Shown here: one piece after another, positions 44,697-54,023 of the stretch | Position numbering within the stretch: the stretch's first letter is position 1 | How the letters are laid out: the number at the start of each line of letters is the position of its first letter | Assembly (NCBI GenBank): GCA_045106735.1 | Contig: JBGCEZ010000022.1 | Location: 186,001-250,000, forward strand | DNA from: JBGCEZ01 sp045106735 | GTDB lineage: Bacteria > Planctomycetota > Phycisphaerae > Phycisphaerales > SM1A02 | Length of the DNA: 64,000 nt | Reading direction: 5' to 3' | Position numbers and translations under genes: made by a program | Notes under the pieces: generated by a model | Databases searched by the model: none | Seen by the model: the letters and a program-made list of their open reading frames with translations, nothing else | What the model was told of the DNA's origin: nothing

Positions 44697-44723
44697 ACGC
44701 GGCTCTCCACGCGGGAGCCGCGT
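44697..44723 (+). terminator. hairpin terminator candidate downstream of rpmB
   Basis: ACGCGGCTC (44697-44705) pairs with GAGCCGCGT (44715-44723), followed by TGTTGTG rather than a pure U-tract. It lies 160 nt after rpmB. The rest of the 595-nt spacer up to dnaG (44535-45129) shows no gene. Confidence 0.55.
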
Positions 44724-45129
44724 TGTTGTGCGCAGAATGTGATGTTCGGCGGCCCAGTTGGCGATTCGAGATCGGTCCATGCCGGGCGAAATCCCTCATT
44801 CCCAGGGAAAATCGGACGCAATGTCCACGCGTCGTTTGCTCCCTTCCCAGACCGGTCTAGGCTTGTGCAGCGAACGACCATTTGGAGGGAGGCTGGCCCA
44901 CGCGGCTTCGGTCCCCTCAACACCCGCGACGTTCGATTCCAGAGACTTGCACGACACCTTTCGCCTGCCCCCGGTGGTGGTCATGGTTCGCTGCATTCGC
45001 GTTCACGCCCGAGCTGCCTCACCTTCGTGAGGCTCGCCGGCGTCGATCGGGATGCCAAGCCCATGCCCCCCCGCGGACGGGTTCGCCTTGAGTTTGCAAT
45101 GCCCGGTCTTTGCCGGTCATCGCCCATCG

Positions 45130-47757
45130 GTGCCCCTCTTCCCCGTGAATCGCTCAGGCGGCAATCTCGACGTTGAACGGGTCCGCGACGCCACCGATCT
45201 GGTTCGCCTCATTGGCGAACACGTGAAACTCGACCGCAAGGGTCGGGAGCACGTGGGCGTCTGCCCGTTCCACGATGACTCCTCCCCGTCCATGCACGTG
45301 GTGAGCCACAAGGGCCCGGGCTTCTACAAGTGCTTTGCCTGCGGGGCGAGCGGCGACTGCTTCACCTTCGTGAAGGAGTACCACCGCATCGAGTTCCGCG
45401 AGGCCCTGCAGATGTTGGCCGAGCGAGCCGGCATCCCGCTCCAGCCCCTCGGCGGCCGCGGAAGCTCCGGGCGCACCAGTGACCAGCCGACCCGCAACGA
45501 CCTGCTTGAGGCCTGCCGCTTCGCCCTCGGCTTTTTCCGCCAGACCCTTGCCCATCCGCAGCGCGGCACGACCGGCCGCGACGTGATCGAGCAGCGCGGC
45601 ATCAGCCCCGAAATGGTCGAGGCTTTCGGCATCGGCTACGCCCCGCCGGGCTTTGACAACCTGCGTGAGCGGATTGAACAGAGCGATATCGCCGTGCGGT
45701 CGGCGGTCGGGGCGGGACTGCTCAAGCGGCGCGACAGCGGCGGCAACTACGACGCGTTTCGGAACCGGCTGATGTTCCCCATCGGCGATGAGATGGGACG
45801 ACCGGTCGCCTTTGGGGCCCGGATCATCGACCCGGAAGACACTCCGAAGTACCTGAACAGCCCCGAGACGCGGATCTTCAACAAGTCGGCGACGCTCTTT
45901 GGCCTGCACCTGGCTCGCCGTGCGATCGTCGACGCCGGCCACGCGATCATCACCGAGGGCTACACGGACGTCATCGCCTGCCATCAGGCCGGCGTGGCCA
46001 ACGTCGTCGGCACCCTCGGCACTGCCCTGACCCCCGACCACGCCGAACGCCTGGCCCGTTCAACCGATCGAGCGGTCCTGGTCTTTGACGGCGACACCGC
46101 CGGCCAGAAGGCCGCGGACCGTGCCGTCGCCGTCTTCTTCCGCTCCAACGTGGATGTCCGCGTGTGCATCCTGCCCGACGGCAAGGATCCCGACGATTTC
46201 CTGCGCGAGCACGGGGCCGAGGGCTTCCGGGCCCAGGTTGATGGGGCCGAAGACGCGTTGCGATGGAAGCTCGGCCGGTTCCGCGCCGCCGCCGATCCGT
46301 CGGCGGGCGTCTCCGCCCGCGAGCAGGCCCTCTCCGCCTTTCTCGATGACTTGACCGATCTCGGCTTCGCCGCCATGAGCACCGTGCGTCGCCAGCTCGT
46401 GCTCGACCAACTGCAGCGCCTGCTCCGCATTCCGGTCGTGGAACTCGACGGCCAACTCCGCCGGCGCGAAACCGAACGGGCCGCCCGCGCCCGCCGCGAT
46501 CGCGATCGCCAGCGCGCCCGCGACGCCCGGCCCCGCCCCGCGCCCGATGGCACATCGGGGACCTCGGAAACCTCGGCCACGCGGTCGACCGCGTCCGCGC
46601 CGGCGCCGACGTCCGGCTCAGGCCCAGGCTCCGCCCCCGCAAGAAGGTCAGGGTCCACCGCGGGCAATGCCAAGACCGCGCAGGCCCCGGCAAAGTCCGG
46701 ATCGCAAACGACCTCGACGTCTGGCTCGACGTCCGGCCCGAAGGGCGGCTCAATCGCGGCGTCCACGTCGGCTGCCGCGGCCGCCGCATCCTCGGCCCCG
46801 TCCACCGAAATCCCGGTCGACGCCGACGGCCGCCCGCTGATCGCCCCCGGCGATGTGGACATCGACCCTGATGACGTCGGCCCCCTGGCGGGACCGCTCG
46901 ACCACGATCCGCGCTCGGCGGCCGCCCCGGTCATCACCACCGCGGCTGAGCACCACGCCTCGCCCGCCTCGGAACACATCTCCCGAGCCCGGCGGCTGGC
47001 GGAGCGCGACTTCGCGGCCCTGGCCCTCACCGATGCCGAGACCCTGGCTCGACTTTGCCGCGAGGTGGCCGCGGTCGACGCCGAGGCCCGGGCCGCCGCC
47101 GCCGCCGCCCTGCGTGAGTCCTCCGATCCCGACACGATTCCGCCGGGCCGCATCGCCGCACGGCTGGACGGGTTGCATGATGGCCAGCCGCTCGGCGAGG
47201 ACCACGATCCGCACACCGCGCCCGCCCTCCTGCCCTGGCTCACCGCCCGCGGGAGCTTCGCGGACGCCGCCGCCCATACCGTGGCCCGCTGCATGGCCGA
47301 GTGGATTGCCGCCGGCGGCTCCGAAGTGGCCCCCGCTCCCGGCACCGCCCGGATCATGGACGAATCACCCGACGAGTCGACCCGCATGCAAGTCGCCACC
47401 CTCCACTTCGAGGGCGAGCGTCTGTCCGAGTCGGCCCGGTCCCGCGATGCATCGGGCCCGGATCCCGTGGCCGTCGCCCTCGACGCGCTGCTGGAGTGCC
47501 TGGGCCGCGAACGGGCCGCCGCGGCCGGCAATCGGGCCCGCATGGACGCCGCCGCCGGCGCGATGGACGCCGAGGGCCTCGCCGCCCTCATTGAAGAGCG
47601 TCGCCGCCAGGGTGCGTCCCCGTCGGCCATCGCTCGCCGGCCTCCCGGCAGTCCGCGCCCCCCCGGTCCCCGACCCGGGTCCGGATACCGCCCTCCGTCC
47701 GGGAACGGTCGATCCGGGCGGTTCTCGGGCCCTCGCCATCCTGCCCCGCCTCCCTGA
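45130..47757 (+). CDS. dnaG: DNA primase
   Basis: 875 residues from GTG 45130 (GTG 45145 is equally possible; no good ribosome-binding site decides). The zinc-binding CHC2 finger has C45, H48, C68, C71 (GVCPFHDDSSPSM; YKCFACGASGDCF). The primase core and Toprim have ARIIDPEDTPKYLNSPETRI, AIITEGYTDVIACHQAGVAN and VLVFDGDTAGQKAADRAV. After about residue 450 the usual DnaB-binding C-terminal domain is not recognisable: an Arg-rich stretch and about 130 residues of Ala/Ser/Thr/Pro/Gly low complexity lead to a helical tail that may be a very diverged helicase-interaction domain. rpoD follows, as in the macromolecular-synthesis operon. Confidence 0.93.
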   Translation: MPLFPVNRSGGNLDVERVRDATDLVRLIGEHVKLDRKGREHVGVCPFHDDSSPSMHVVSHKGPGFYKCFACGASGDCFTFVKEYHRIEFREALQMLAERAGIPLQPLGGRGSSGRTSDQPTRNDLLEACRFALGFFRQTLAHPQRGTTGRDVIEQRGISPEMVEAFGIGYAPPGFDNLRERIEQSDIAVRSAVGAGLLKRRDSGGNYDAFRNRLMFPIGDEMGRPVAFGARIIDPEDTPKYLNSPETRIFNKSATLFGLHLARRAIVDAGHAIITEGYTDVIACHQAGVANVVGTLGTALTPDHAERLARSTDRAVLVFDGDTAGQKAADRAVAVFFRSNVDVRVCILPDGKDPDDFLREHGAEGFRAQVDGAEDALRWKLGRFRAAADPSAGVSAREQALSAFLDDLTDLGFAAMSTVRRQLVLDQLQRLLRIPVVELDGQLRRRETERAARARRDRDRQRARDARPRPAPDGTSGTSETSATRSTASAPAPTSGSGPGSAPARRSGSTAGNAKTAQAPAKSGSQTTSTSGSTSGPKGGSIAASTSAAAAAASSAPSTEIPVDADGRPLIAPGDVDIDPDDVGPLAGPLDHDPRSAAAPVITTAAEHHASPASEHISRARRLAERDFAALALTDAETLARLCREVAAVDAEARAAAAAALRESSDPDTIPPGRIAARLDGLHDGQPLGEDHDPHTAPALLPWLTARGSFADAAAHTVARCMAEWIAAGGSEVAPAPGTARIMDESPDESTRMQVATLHFEGERLSESARSRDASGPDPVAVALDALLECLGRERAAAAGNRARMDAAAGAMDAEGLAALIEERRRQGASPSAIARRPPGSPRPPGPRPGSGYRPPSGNGRSGRFSGPRHPAPPP

Positions 47758-47871
47758 CCCGGTGGATTGCCTTGCACCGGAGAAGTCGATCCGACATGCG
47801 TTCGAATCGCGCCTAGTATTTCCCTTGGACCCTGTCCAGACTCATTTTTCCCTCCGCCGGAGTCCCGCGCC

Positions 47872-49704
47872 GTGAGCGTGACCCTTGAAGAACTGCATCC
47901 GCCGCTTCGATCCTTGGTCGAGGCCGGTCTGGCCCGTCAGTGGATCAGCTACGAAGAGCTGAACACCTGCCTGCCTGACGAGCTCGTGGACCCCGAGCGG
48001 CTCGATGAGCTGATCGTGCTGGTCGATGGCGCCAGCATCGAGATGCGGGACGCCCCGCGCGTTCGGCACCTCGGCGGCCCCGGTTTCCTCGCGCCCCTTC
48101 AGACGAACCTGAAGTTCAAGCGCGATGACCCGAACAAGGGCAATGCTGTTGCCCGCGTCAACCTTGACGATCCCGAGGTGGCCGAAGACCAGATTCCGCC
48201 GGATGAGCTCGACGACGATTCGAGCACCACCACGACGACCACCACCACGACGACCACCACCGAAGGCACCCAAGAGGAGCAGCAGGCGGTCATCGAGGAG
48301 GCGATCAGCGACGCCGGCAGCAAGCGGATCGACGACCCGATCCGCATGTACCTCACGCAGATGGGCACGATTCCGCTGCTCACCCGCGAAGAGGAAATCC
48401 GGCTGGCCAAGAAAATCGAGACGACGCGGATGATCTTCCGCCGCCGCGTGCTCGAATCGGACTATGCCGCCCAGCAGGCGGTCGAGACGCTGCAGCAGGT
48501 GCACGACGGCAACTTGCCGTTCGATCGCACCATGCGCATCTCGACGGCCGAGGAGAACGCCAAGGAAAAGGTTGCGTCGCGCATCCCCGTGAACCTGGCC
48601 ACCATCCGTTTGCTGCTCGCGGCGAACCGCGTTGACTTCGATCGCCTGATCGAAGGCGGCAGCGAGTCGCGCGGCGAGAAGATCCACGAGGAGATGGAGC
48701 GGCGCCGCCGCAAGATCGCCACGCTGATCGAGGAATGCTGCCTTCGGACGGCCCGCATCCAGCCGCTCATGCGCCGGCTCGAGTCCATCGCCAAGAAGGC
48801 CCGCCAGCTCGAACAAGAGCTCGAGCGCGCCGAGAAGCATCCCGACCGCGTCGATCCTGAGGACGCGATCGTGATGGGCGAAGAGCTCGAAGGGCTCACG
48901 AGCCTCGTCACCGAAACTCCGGATCAGCTGCGCACGCGGCTGGAAATCATCCGGCGCGTCTTCGACGAGTACGAGCAGGCCAAACGCGACCTCTCGGGCG
49001 GCAACCTCCGCCTCGTGGTGTCGATCGCCAAGAAGTACCGCAACCGCGGCCTCCCCTTCCTGGACATTATCCAGGAAGGCAACACCGGCCTCATGCGTGC
49101 AGTGGACAAGTACGAGTACCAGCGCGGGTACAAGTTCTCGACGTACGCCACGTGGTGGATTCGCCAGGCGATCACCCGGGCCATCGCCGATCACGCCCGC
49201 ACCATTCGCGTGCCGGTCCACATGATCGAAACGATGAGCAAGCTCCGCACGATCCAGAAGCAGTTGCTGCAGATCCACGGACGCGAGCCCACGATCGAGG
49301 AGATCGCCGACAAGGCCAAGATGAGCGTCGACGAGACCCGCCGGGTCATGAAGATCTCGCGCCACCCGATCAGCCTGGACCGGCCGGTCGGCGAGAGCGA
49401 GGACTCGCAGTTCGGCGACTTCATCGAGGACGAGCGTCAGGAATCGCCGTCGGATTCGGCCACCAGCGAAATGCTGCGGCAGCGGATCAACGACGTCCTC
49501 AAGACGCTCACCTACCGCGAGCGGGAGATCCTGAAGCTGCGCTACGGCGTGGGCGACGGATACACCTACACGCTCGAGGAAGTCGGCCGCATCTTCAAGG
49601 TCACCCGCGAACGCGTGCGGCAGGTCGAATCCAAGGCCATCCGCAAGCTCCAGCACCCCGTCCGTCGTCGCCGTTTGGCGAACTTCATCGGGATGGAGGA
49701 GTAG
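47872..49704 (+). CDS. rpoD: primary RNA polymerase sigma factor (sigma-70)
   Basis: 610 residues. Region 1.1-like N-terminus (LRSLVEAGLARQWISYEELN), an acidic linker with a run of twelve threonines (T119-T130), region 1.2 (DDPIRMYLTQMGTIPLLTRE), a non-conserved region, then 2.x (NLRLVVSIAKKYRNRGLPFL; IQEGNTGLMRAVDKYEYQRG; KFSTYATWWIRQAITRAIAD), 3.x and 4.2 (TLEEVGRIFKVTRERVRQVE). GTG 47872 is the likely start, with GTG 47878 as an alternative. It directs housekeeping transcription. The window's own promoters (TTGCGR-17/18-TANNNT) fit such a factor with a relaxed -35. It lies 114 nt behind dnaG. Confidence 0.96.
   Translation: MSVTLEELHPPLRSLVEAGLARQWISYEELNTCLPDELVDPERLDELIVLVDGASIEMRDAPRVRHLGGPGFLAPLQTNLKFKRDDPNKGNAVARVNLDDPEVAEDQIPPDELDDDSSTTTTTTTTTTTTEGTQEEQQAVIEEAISDAGSKRIDDPIRMYLTQMGTIPLLTREEEIRLAKKIETTRMIFRRRVLESDYAAQQAVETLQQVHDGNLPFDRTMRISTAEENAKEKVASRIPVNLATIRLLLAANRVDFDRLIEGGSESRGEKIHEEMERRRRKIATLIEECCLRTARIQPLMRRLESIAKKARQLEQELERAEKHPDRVDPEDAIVMGEELEGLTSLVTETPDQLRTRLEIIRRVFDEYEQAKRDLSGGNLRLVVSIAKKYRNRGLPFLDIIQEGNTGLMRAVDKYEYQRGYKFSTYATWWIRQAITRAIADHARTIRVPVHMIETMSKLRTIQKQLLQIHGREPTIEEIADKAKMSVDETRRVMKISRHPISLDRPVGESEDSQFGDFIEDERQESPSDSATSEMLRQRINDVLKTLTYREREILKLRYGVGDGYTYTLEEVGRIFKVTRERVRQVESKAIRKLQHPVRRRRLANFIGMEE
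48226..48261 (+). repeat. (ACC/ACG)12 threonine run inside rpoD
   Basis: Twelve consecutive Thr codons (ACC or ACG) lie in the acidic linker of the sigma factor. Mixed codons argue for selection on the peptide as well as slippage. Confidence 0.9.
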
Positions 49705-49767
49705 TCGCGGGCAGTGGCCACTGAGCGGGTCACCATCACGGATCGCCCGCCCACGATCGATTGACGC

Positions 49768-49798
49768 AGCGCCCGTCCCGGCTCCCGGGGCGGGCGTT
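49768..49798 (+). terminator. terminator-like hairpin after rpoD
   Basis: A GC stem (GCGCCCGTCCC with GGGGCGGGCG, one bulge) with a short loop, followed by TTGTTCGT. Confidence 0.6.
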
Positions 49799-49838
49799 GT
49801 TCGTGGGCCGGCGAGCACAGTGCCGCCGCCGAGGCTGG

Positions 49839-49844
49839 TACCGT
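49839..49844 (+). promoter_or_regulatory. -10-like TACCGT 6 nt before the GTG of the interrupted membrane gene
   Basis: TACCGT ends 6 nt before GTG 49851, the same spacing as at other leaderless candidates in the window. Confidence 0.35.
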
Positions 49845-50027
49845 GATGGCGTGGAACGGCCCTTCGAAACCGCGACCGTGTACGCCTGGTTGATGATGCT
49901 CGGCGGCGTGGCCACCTTGCTGATCGCGGTCCCGCGAGCGCACCGCATCCGAACGTTCAACTCGACCGCGGTCGAAGTCGTGGCGACGGTCCTTGATGGC
50001 CGGGCTGGTCCGCGCCGAACCTCAGTC

Positions 50028-50031
50028 TTGA
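50028..50031. repeat. TTGA target-site duplication, left copy
   Basis: TTGA at 50028-50031 directly precedes the MITE-like element, and an identical TTGA directly follows it at 50191-50194. Confidence 0.7.
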
Positions 50032-50190
50032 CAGCCCGTTGAAAAACCTCGCCCCGTCCTGAGCGCGATCATTCCGCCCCTCGCTTTGTCGCCGAATCTC
50101 GGCGTATCGAGTGGATATGCCTTCGATTCAGCTCCGCGCGAGGGACGGAAGCACCGCACTCAGAACGAGACGGGCTTCTTCAACGGACTG
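50032..50190. mobile_element. MITE-like element, copy 2 (159 bp)
   Basis: It begins CAGCCCGTTGAAAAACC and ends GGCTTCTTCAACGGACTG. The two ends are imperfect inverted repeats of about 32 bp, so most of each arm could pair as a long stem. It is about 90% identical by eye to 24964-25123. It has no ORF, is flanked by TTGA duplications and interrupts a membrane-protein gene. The inverted-repeat ends and short duplication indicate movement in trans by a transposase that is not in the window. Confidence 0.85.
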
Positions 50191-50752
50191 TTGAGCGTGG
50201 AACACTTCTCGGCCGGCGTGCGGTATCGCCGCGATGTCACGGTGCCCGTGATCCACGAAGCCCAGTGGCCGAGCAGCATTCGGCTGCGGCACCCGCCAAA
50301 CGATCCCACAGACCTGCGATTGCCGCAGGATCCGACGTACTGGTTACCCGTCCTGACCGGCCTCGGCCTGCTGGTCCTTGGGGGCGCCGGCGCTTGGTAC
50401 TTCCCCGAAATTCGCGAGTGAGCGACGGCGCGGACGCGTGGTCAACGCCGAGCCCCCCTCCCAGGACCGAACCTGGCGGTACTGCGCTGGGCGCCAGCCA
50501 CTCGGCCAGTCCCACGCCAACGAATCCCACGCCGTTCCAACGCCCCTATCCACCAGTGGCATTGGTCCGGTCACCATGACGCCCGTCCGGCGCGAACGAA
50601 ATTGATCGGCGACTCGCTCGGATCGCGCTCGGCGCCCAGATCCGCCGAGCGATCCAAGGACGGGTGACGGGGTTCAAGTCGCGATCCATGGGCCGCGCCG
50701 GTTGGATCGGCCCGGAGGCCTCCCGGTTCGGCGACGGCATTGGGAAGCCGCA

Positions 50753-51515
50753 ATGGACGCCCTCGCCCCGCCGCGCCGGACCTTCGAGGCCCACCGCGAC
50801 TCGGTCGCGCGCATCAACGGCATCTCGTCCATCGACCTCGGGATGCTGGGATCCGACGAACAGGAGATCGAAATCGTCGGCACCGTCGTGGATGCGTCGG
50901 GCCTGGTCCTCACTTCCAACTCTGACCGCAATCCCTTCGGCGACCAGCCTCTCGACATTGCACCGCAGGCCGGGACGCAGGCCACGGTCCAGGCCGAAGG
51001 CACGCCTAACTGTTTCCAGCTTCCCGGCGGCGATCGCGTCCGGGCGGAACTGGTGCTGAAGGATCTGCACCTCGGCGTCGCGCGGCTTCGCCCGAAGGTG
51101 GCGGACTCGCCCGCTGGCGTGCGCTCGTTCAACCTGATGGCGGCGGCCGACCCCGCCACGGTGCTCGACCGGGTGCTCAACGTCAGCTGAACAGGCCAAC
51201 GCAGTGGCCGCGTTCCGGCCCTGATCCGGCCCTGATCCGGCCCTGATCCGGCGTTCCGGCTCTGTTCCGGCCGCGGCCTCCCGGCACGTGGAAGCGGTGA
51301 TCGAGCAGCCGAGAGGGTGCTGGACGGTCGCCGTCGAAATGGGCACGCCGTGCCTCGACGAGTCGGGACACCTCCCGGACGCCGTCGTCGACCTGATCGA
51401 CCTCGAGGATGGCGTCGACACGATGGCCCTCATGGCCGGGCAACCGATGACCCAGCCGGTGATCCTGCCGGTCGCCGCGATCCGGCAACTTGTCGCCCAG
51501 ACCCTCGAGCTCTGA
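50753..51515 (+). pseudogene. decayed trypsin-like (S1C-type) peptidase gene
   Basis: The first piece (50753-51190) contains IVGTVVDASGLVLTSNS, then RVRAELVLKDLHLGVARLRP, the pattern of planctomycete trypsin-like proteins in which 'SGLVVTS' precedes a DxxLDLAxIRP-type strand. The second piece (about 51288-51515, another frame) reads IEQPRGCWTVAVEMGTPCLD, then TQPVILPVAAIRQLVAQTLE, like the family's C-terminal half. A stop at 51188-51190 and the repeat at 51217-51253 replace the segment between them. Catalytic residues cannot be identified with confidence. The 331-nt spacer before it (50422-50752) shows nothing recognisable. Confidence 0.5.
51217..51253. repeat. 12-bp tandem repeat (CCGGCCCTGATC), three copies
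   Basis: Three copies in tandem lie at the break between the two frames of the decayed peptidase gene. Confidence 0.85.
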
Positions 51516-51692
51516 TGCGGGCGGACGCCGGCCGGCCTCCCGCGAGGCAGATGGACCGGCGTCGTTTCGTTCACTCGGCGTCGGCCGAGGCCAACCGGGC
51601 CCTGCCCACGCCATCAGGCCGCTGCATTGACCGACCCACCGAGGCACTTCGGCCAACGCACGCCAACCTCGTCCCGCCCGAGACCAACGCAG

Positions 51693-51730
51693 ACCGGCCT
51701 CCCGAGATCAGTTGATCCCGAGAGGCCGGT
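51693..51730. terminator. hairpin between the decayed peptidase gene and the convergent exported-protein gene
   Basis: ACCGGCCTC (51693-51701) pairs with GAGGCCGGT (51722-51730), with an inner GATCA/TGATC pairing. It lies between convergent genes and could serve both strands; only a short T-rich tract (GTCGTGTTT) follows on the plus side. The rest of 51516-51787 shows nothing. Confidence 0.5.
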
Positions 51731-51787
51731 GTCGTGTTTCCGTGCGGCGAGGAAGTCCTGCCACGGGCATCAATCAGCCTTCGCGAC

Positions 51788-53179
51788 TTACGGGCAATCG
51801 CCCCAAGCCGAGAGCACGGGCAGGATGTCGTCGAAGTCGATCTTGCCGTCGCAGTTGAAGTCCTCGGGGCAGTTGTTGCACTCGAGGTTGAACTGTTCGA
51901 GGACCTCGAGCAGGTCGATGAAGCCGGTCATGCCGTCGCCATCGATGTCCGTCGGGCAGGTTCGGGCGTCGGTCATGGTGATCCGCACGCGGCGACCTTC
52001 GGTGAGGTCAAGGGCAATCTCGGTGCCGTCGGCCGACCGCAGGACCCAATCGGTCAGGCCAGCGATCGCGTCGGTGCCGGCGTCGCCGTCCACGTCCTCG
52101 AAGCCGAGAGACACTTCCGACCCACAGAGGGCGAAGCCGGCGATGATGAAGCCATCGGTGTCGGCGGTCGTCCAATCCTGGACGCTGGTGAACATCGAAT
52201 CGCCTTCTTCACCGGTGAAGGTGTCCGCCGGGTCATCGCTCACCACGCGGGCCGCCGCACCGGGGCCGCTCAGAACATCGAGCTGCATTTCAGCCCGGCC
52301 ACCGTCGGCATCGCCGCCGCCCGCCTCATCGTGCACCACGACGAGGCCCGGGCCTTCGTCCGTCTCGATCAGGGCGACGTACGAGGTATCGGCCGCGGTC
52401 GGGAACGGACCGTTCCACGAGCCGGTGCCGGCCGTGTCGTAGCCGTAAAGCCGGGCCGCATCGCCCAAGAAGCGATAGCTGGACACGTCGCCGAGGATGT
52501 TCTTGTCGAAGTCGCCGGCGCCCGGGGCGCTCTCCTGGGCGATCTGGATGACGGCCCCGCCGCCGTCGACGCGGTCCCGCGAGAAGCGGAGGTCATCGAT
52601 CGCGGCACCGCTGAGGGCCGCACCGCCGGTGTACTCGATGAGCACACGGGTGATGCCGGCGCCTTCGGCGTCAAAGCGGGTGATCACGCCGTCACCGGCG
52701 TTCGCGTCACCATCGTTCACGGTCATCGTGGCGACTTCGGTGCTGCCGGCGAGGGCGGTCAGGGTGTAGCCCTCGCCCCCGTCGATGTCGATGATGTTCA
52801 TCGAGACCGAGTTCACCGGGGGATCGAAGTCCATGCGGATCGGGGAGGCAATCGAGGGGCTGCCATCGATCAGCGGGTCGGTGAGACCGGCGACGCCGGA
52901 GCTCATCGGGCCATCCTCTTGCCCCGCCACCGAGAAGAACCCGGTGATGGGCGCGCCGGTAACGCAGATGATCGGGGCGCTGAAGGGCTCACCGTCGATG
53001 CCGAAGTTCACGCCCAAAGCGGCGAACTGGTTCGTCACTTCGGTGGCTTCGCTCAAGCCTTCGAAGTCGATGACGAAGTAATCCTGGGGAACGGCGACGG
53101 GGCCGCCGGCAACGGCGACTCCACTCAAGCTGACGACAGCGCACGCCGCGAACGCGGACGTGATTCGTTGGATGGTCAT
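51788..53179 (-). CDS. exported protein of unknown function with dockerin-like C-terminus
   Basis: 463 residues. Signal peptide MTIQRITSAFAACAVVSLSG then VAVAGG. A beta-rich region (about 40-190) with DYFVIDFEGLSEATEVTNQF and VIQIAQESAPGAGDFDKNIL resembles PEP-CTERM/choice-of-anchor type secreted domains. The C-terminus is a dockerin-like pair (DIDGDGMTGFIDLLEVLEQF; DFNCDGKIDFDDILPVLSAW) with interposed cysteines. Function unknown. GGAGAAGAGAAG lies just upstream of ATG 53179. The 310-nt divergent spacer to the ACT gene shows no further gene. Confidence 0.8.
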   Translation of the reverse strand: MTIQRITSAFAACAVVSLSGVAVAGGPVAVPQDYFVIDFEGLSEATEVTNQFAALGVNFGIDGEPFSAPIICVTGAPITGFFSVAGQEDGPMSSGVAGLTDPLIDGSPSIASPIRMDFDPPVNSVSMNIIDIDGGEGYTLTALAGSTEVATMTVNDGDANAGDGVITRFDAEGAGITRVLIEYTGGAALSGAAIDDLRFSRDRVDGGGAVIQIAQESAPGAGDFDKNILGDVSSYRFLGDAARLYGYDTAGTGSWNGPFPTAADTSYVALIETDEGPGLVVVHDEAGGGDADGGRAEMQLDVLSGPGAAARVVSDDPADTFTGEEGDSMFTSVQDWTTADTDGFIIAGFALCGSEVSLGFEDVDGDAGTDAIAGLTDWVLRSADGTEIALDLTEGRRVRITMTDARTCPTDIDGDGMTGFIDLLEVLEQFNLECNNCPEDFNCDGKIDFDDILPVLSAWGDCP

Positions 53180-53475
53180 TTCTTCTCTTCTCCGGGGTCG
53201 AACCAAGGCCGCAACGGATGAGGTGAATCTCCTCCCGTCACCCCACATCCTGCGGCCCATGGCACTTGAACCCTACTCGCACCCTGACGGGGCAGCAACG
53301 CGGCGCGCAAGCCTGCCGGTGGGATCGAACCCAAGTCGCCATGCCGCGCGCATCAGTTCCCCCAATGTGACGCGCGGCGCTGCGTTGTTCGGGACCGAGA
53401 AGTCGAATCCGGGCCCCTGAATCGTCCATACTTGCCCAGATATCCAATCCTTCGCATGATCACGCAGACCGCGGG

Positions 53476-53481
53476 TACGCT
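53476..53481 (+). promoter_or_regulatory. -10-like TACGCT 7 nt before the ACT protein start (leaderless candidate)
   Basis: TACGCT ends 7 nt before ATG 53489, without a Shine-Dalgarno between. Confidence 0.45.
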
Positions 53482-53488
53482 AGTCGTC

Positions 53489-53920
53489 ATGCGAGCCTGC
53501 CAAATGCGATCGGACTTCACCTTCGCGCTCCCCGATCGACCGGGAGCGCTTGCCGCCCTCGCCGCGACCATGCGCGCGGCCGACGTCAACCTGCTCAGTC
53601 TGCGAGCGGTCCCCGAACTACCGGGCGAGCAGGCGATGGTCGGCTGCGTCCCAGAGTCGGCCGACCAGTTTCGAAACTTCGCCGACTCCGCCGGCCTGTC
53701 CGTGACCGAGCGGCCGGTGTGTTTCGTCGAGGGGGTCGACGAACCCGGCGCGCTGCGTCACATCCTCGAGCAAGTGGCCTCGGCGGACATCAATGTGGAG
53801 TCCATTGAGTCCGTTGCATTCGCCGGTCGGTACGGCGCCCTGCTGCGGACCGCACCGGCCGACTGGAACCGGGTCGCGGGAATCATCCAAGGATCGCCAG
53901 CCAACCCGACCGCCGAATAG
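53489..53920 (+). CDS. tandem ACT-domain protein
   Basis: 143 residues. Two ACT-like modules: FTFALPDRPGALAALAATMR (first beta-alpha-beta, about residues 9-75) and VCFVEGVDEPGALRHILEQV with ADINVESIESVAF (about 80-140). Stand-alone tandem ACT proteins bind amino acids or similar ligands and regulate enzymes or transcription; the ligand here is unknown. ATG 53489 is preferred over 53432 because a -10 box lies 7 nt before it; ATG 53504 is another option. Confidence 0.8.
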   Translation: MRACQMRSDFTFALPDRPGALAALAATMRAADVNLLSLRAVPELPGEQAMVGCVPESADQFRNFADSAGLSVTERPVCFVEGVDEPGALRHILEQVASADINVESIESVAFAGRYGALLRTAPADWNRVAGIIQGSPANPTAE

Positions 53921-53941
53921 GCGAGAGCGCCGACCGCCCTG

Positions 53942-53993
53942 GCCAATCGCCGTGCCCAATCGCCGCAGCCAATCGCCGTGGCCAGTCGCCGTG
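53942..53993. repeat. 13-bp tandem repeat, four copies (GCCAATCGCCGTG)
   Basis: Four copies with minor changes lie in the convergent spacer after the ACT gene. Confidence 0.9.
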
Positions 53994-54023
53994 GCCGTTC
54001 ACTTCCGGCCACTCACATCCGGC

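Larger units (their letters stand above)
49851..50421 (+). pseudogene. DUF3592-like membrane protein gene split by a MITE-like element
   Basis: The 5' part (to 50031) encodes a transmembrane helix and RIRTFNSTAVEVVATVLDGR. The 3' part (from 50195) encodes HFSAGVRYRRDVTVPVIHEA and a second helix (YWLPVLTGLGLLVLGGAGAW). This two-helix, beta-core layout with TxATVxDGR and RYRY-like strands resembles DUF3592. The halves are in different frames, separated by the element at 50032-50190. Deleting the element plus one TTGA copy (163 nt) joins them in one frame of about 135 residues. As it stands the first half ends after about 63 residues. Confidence 0.75.
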
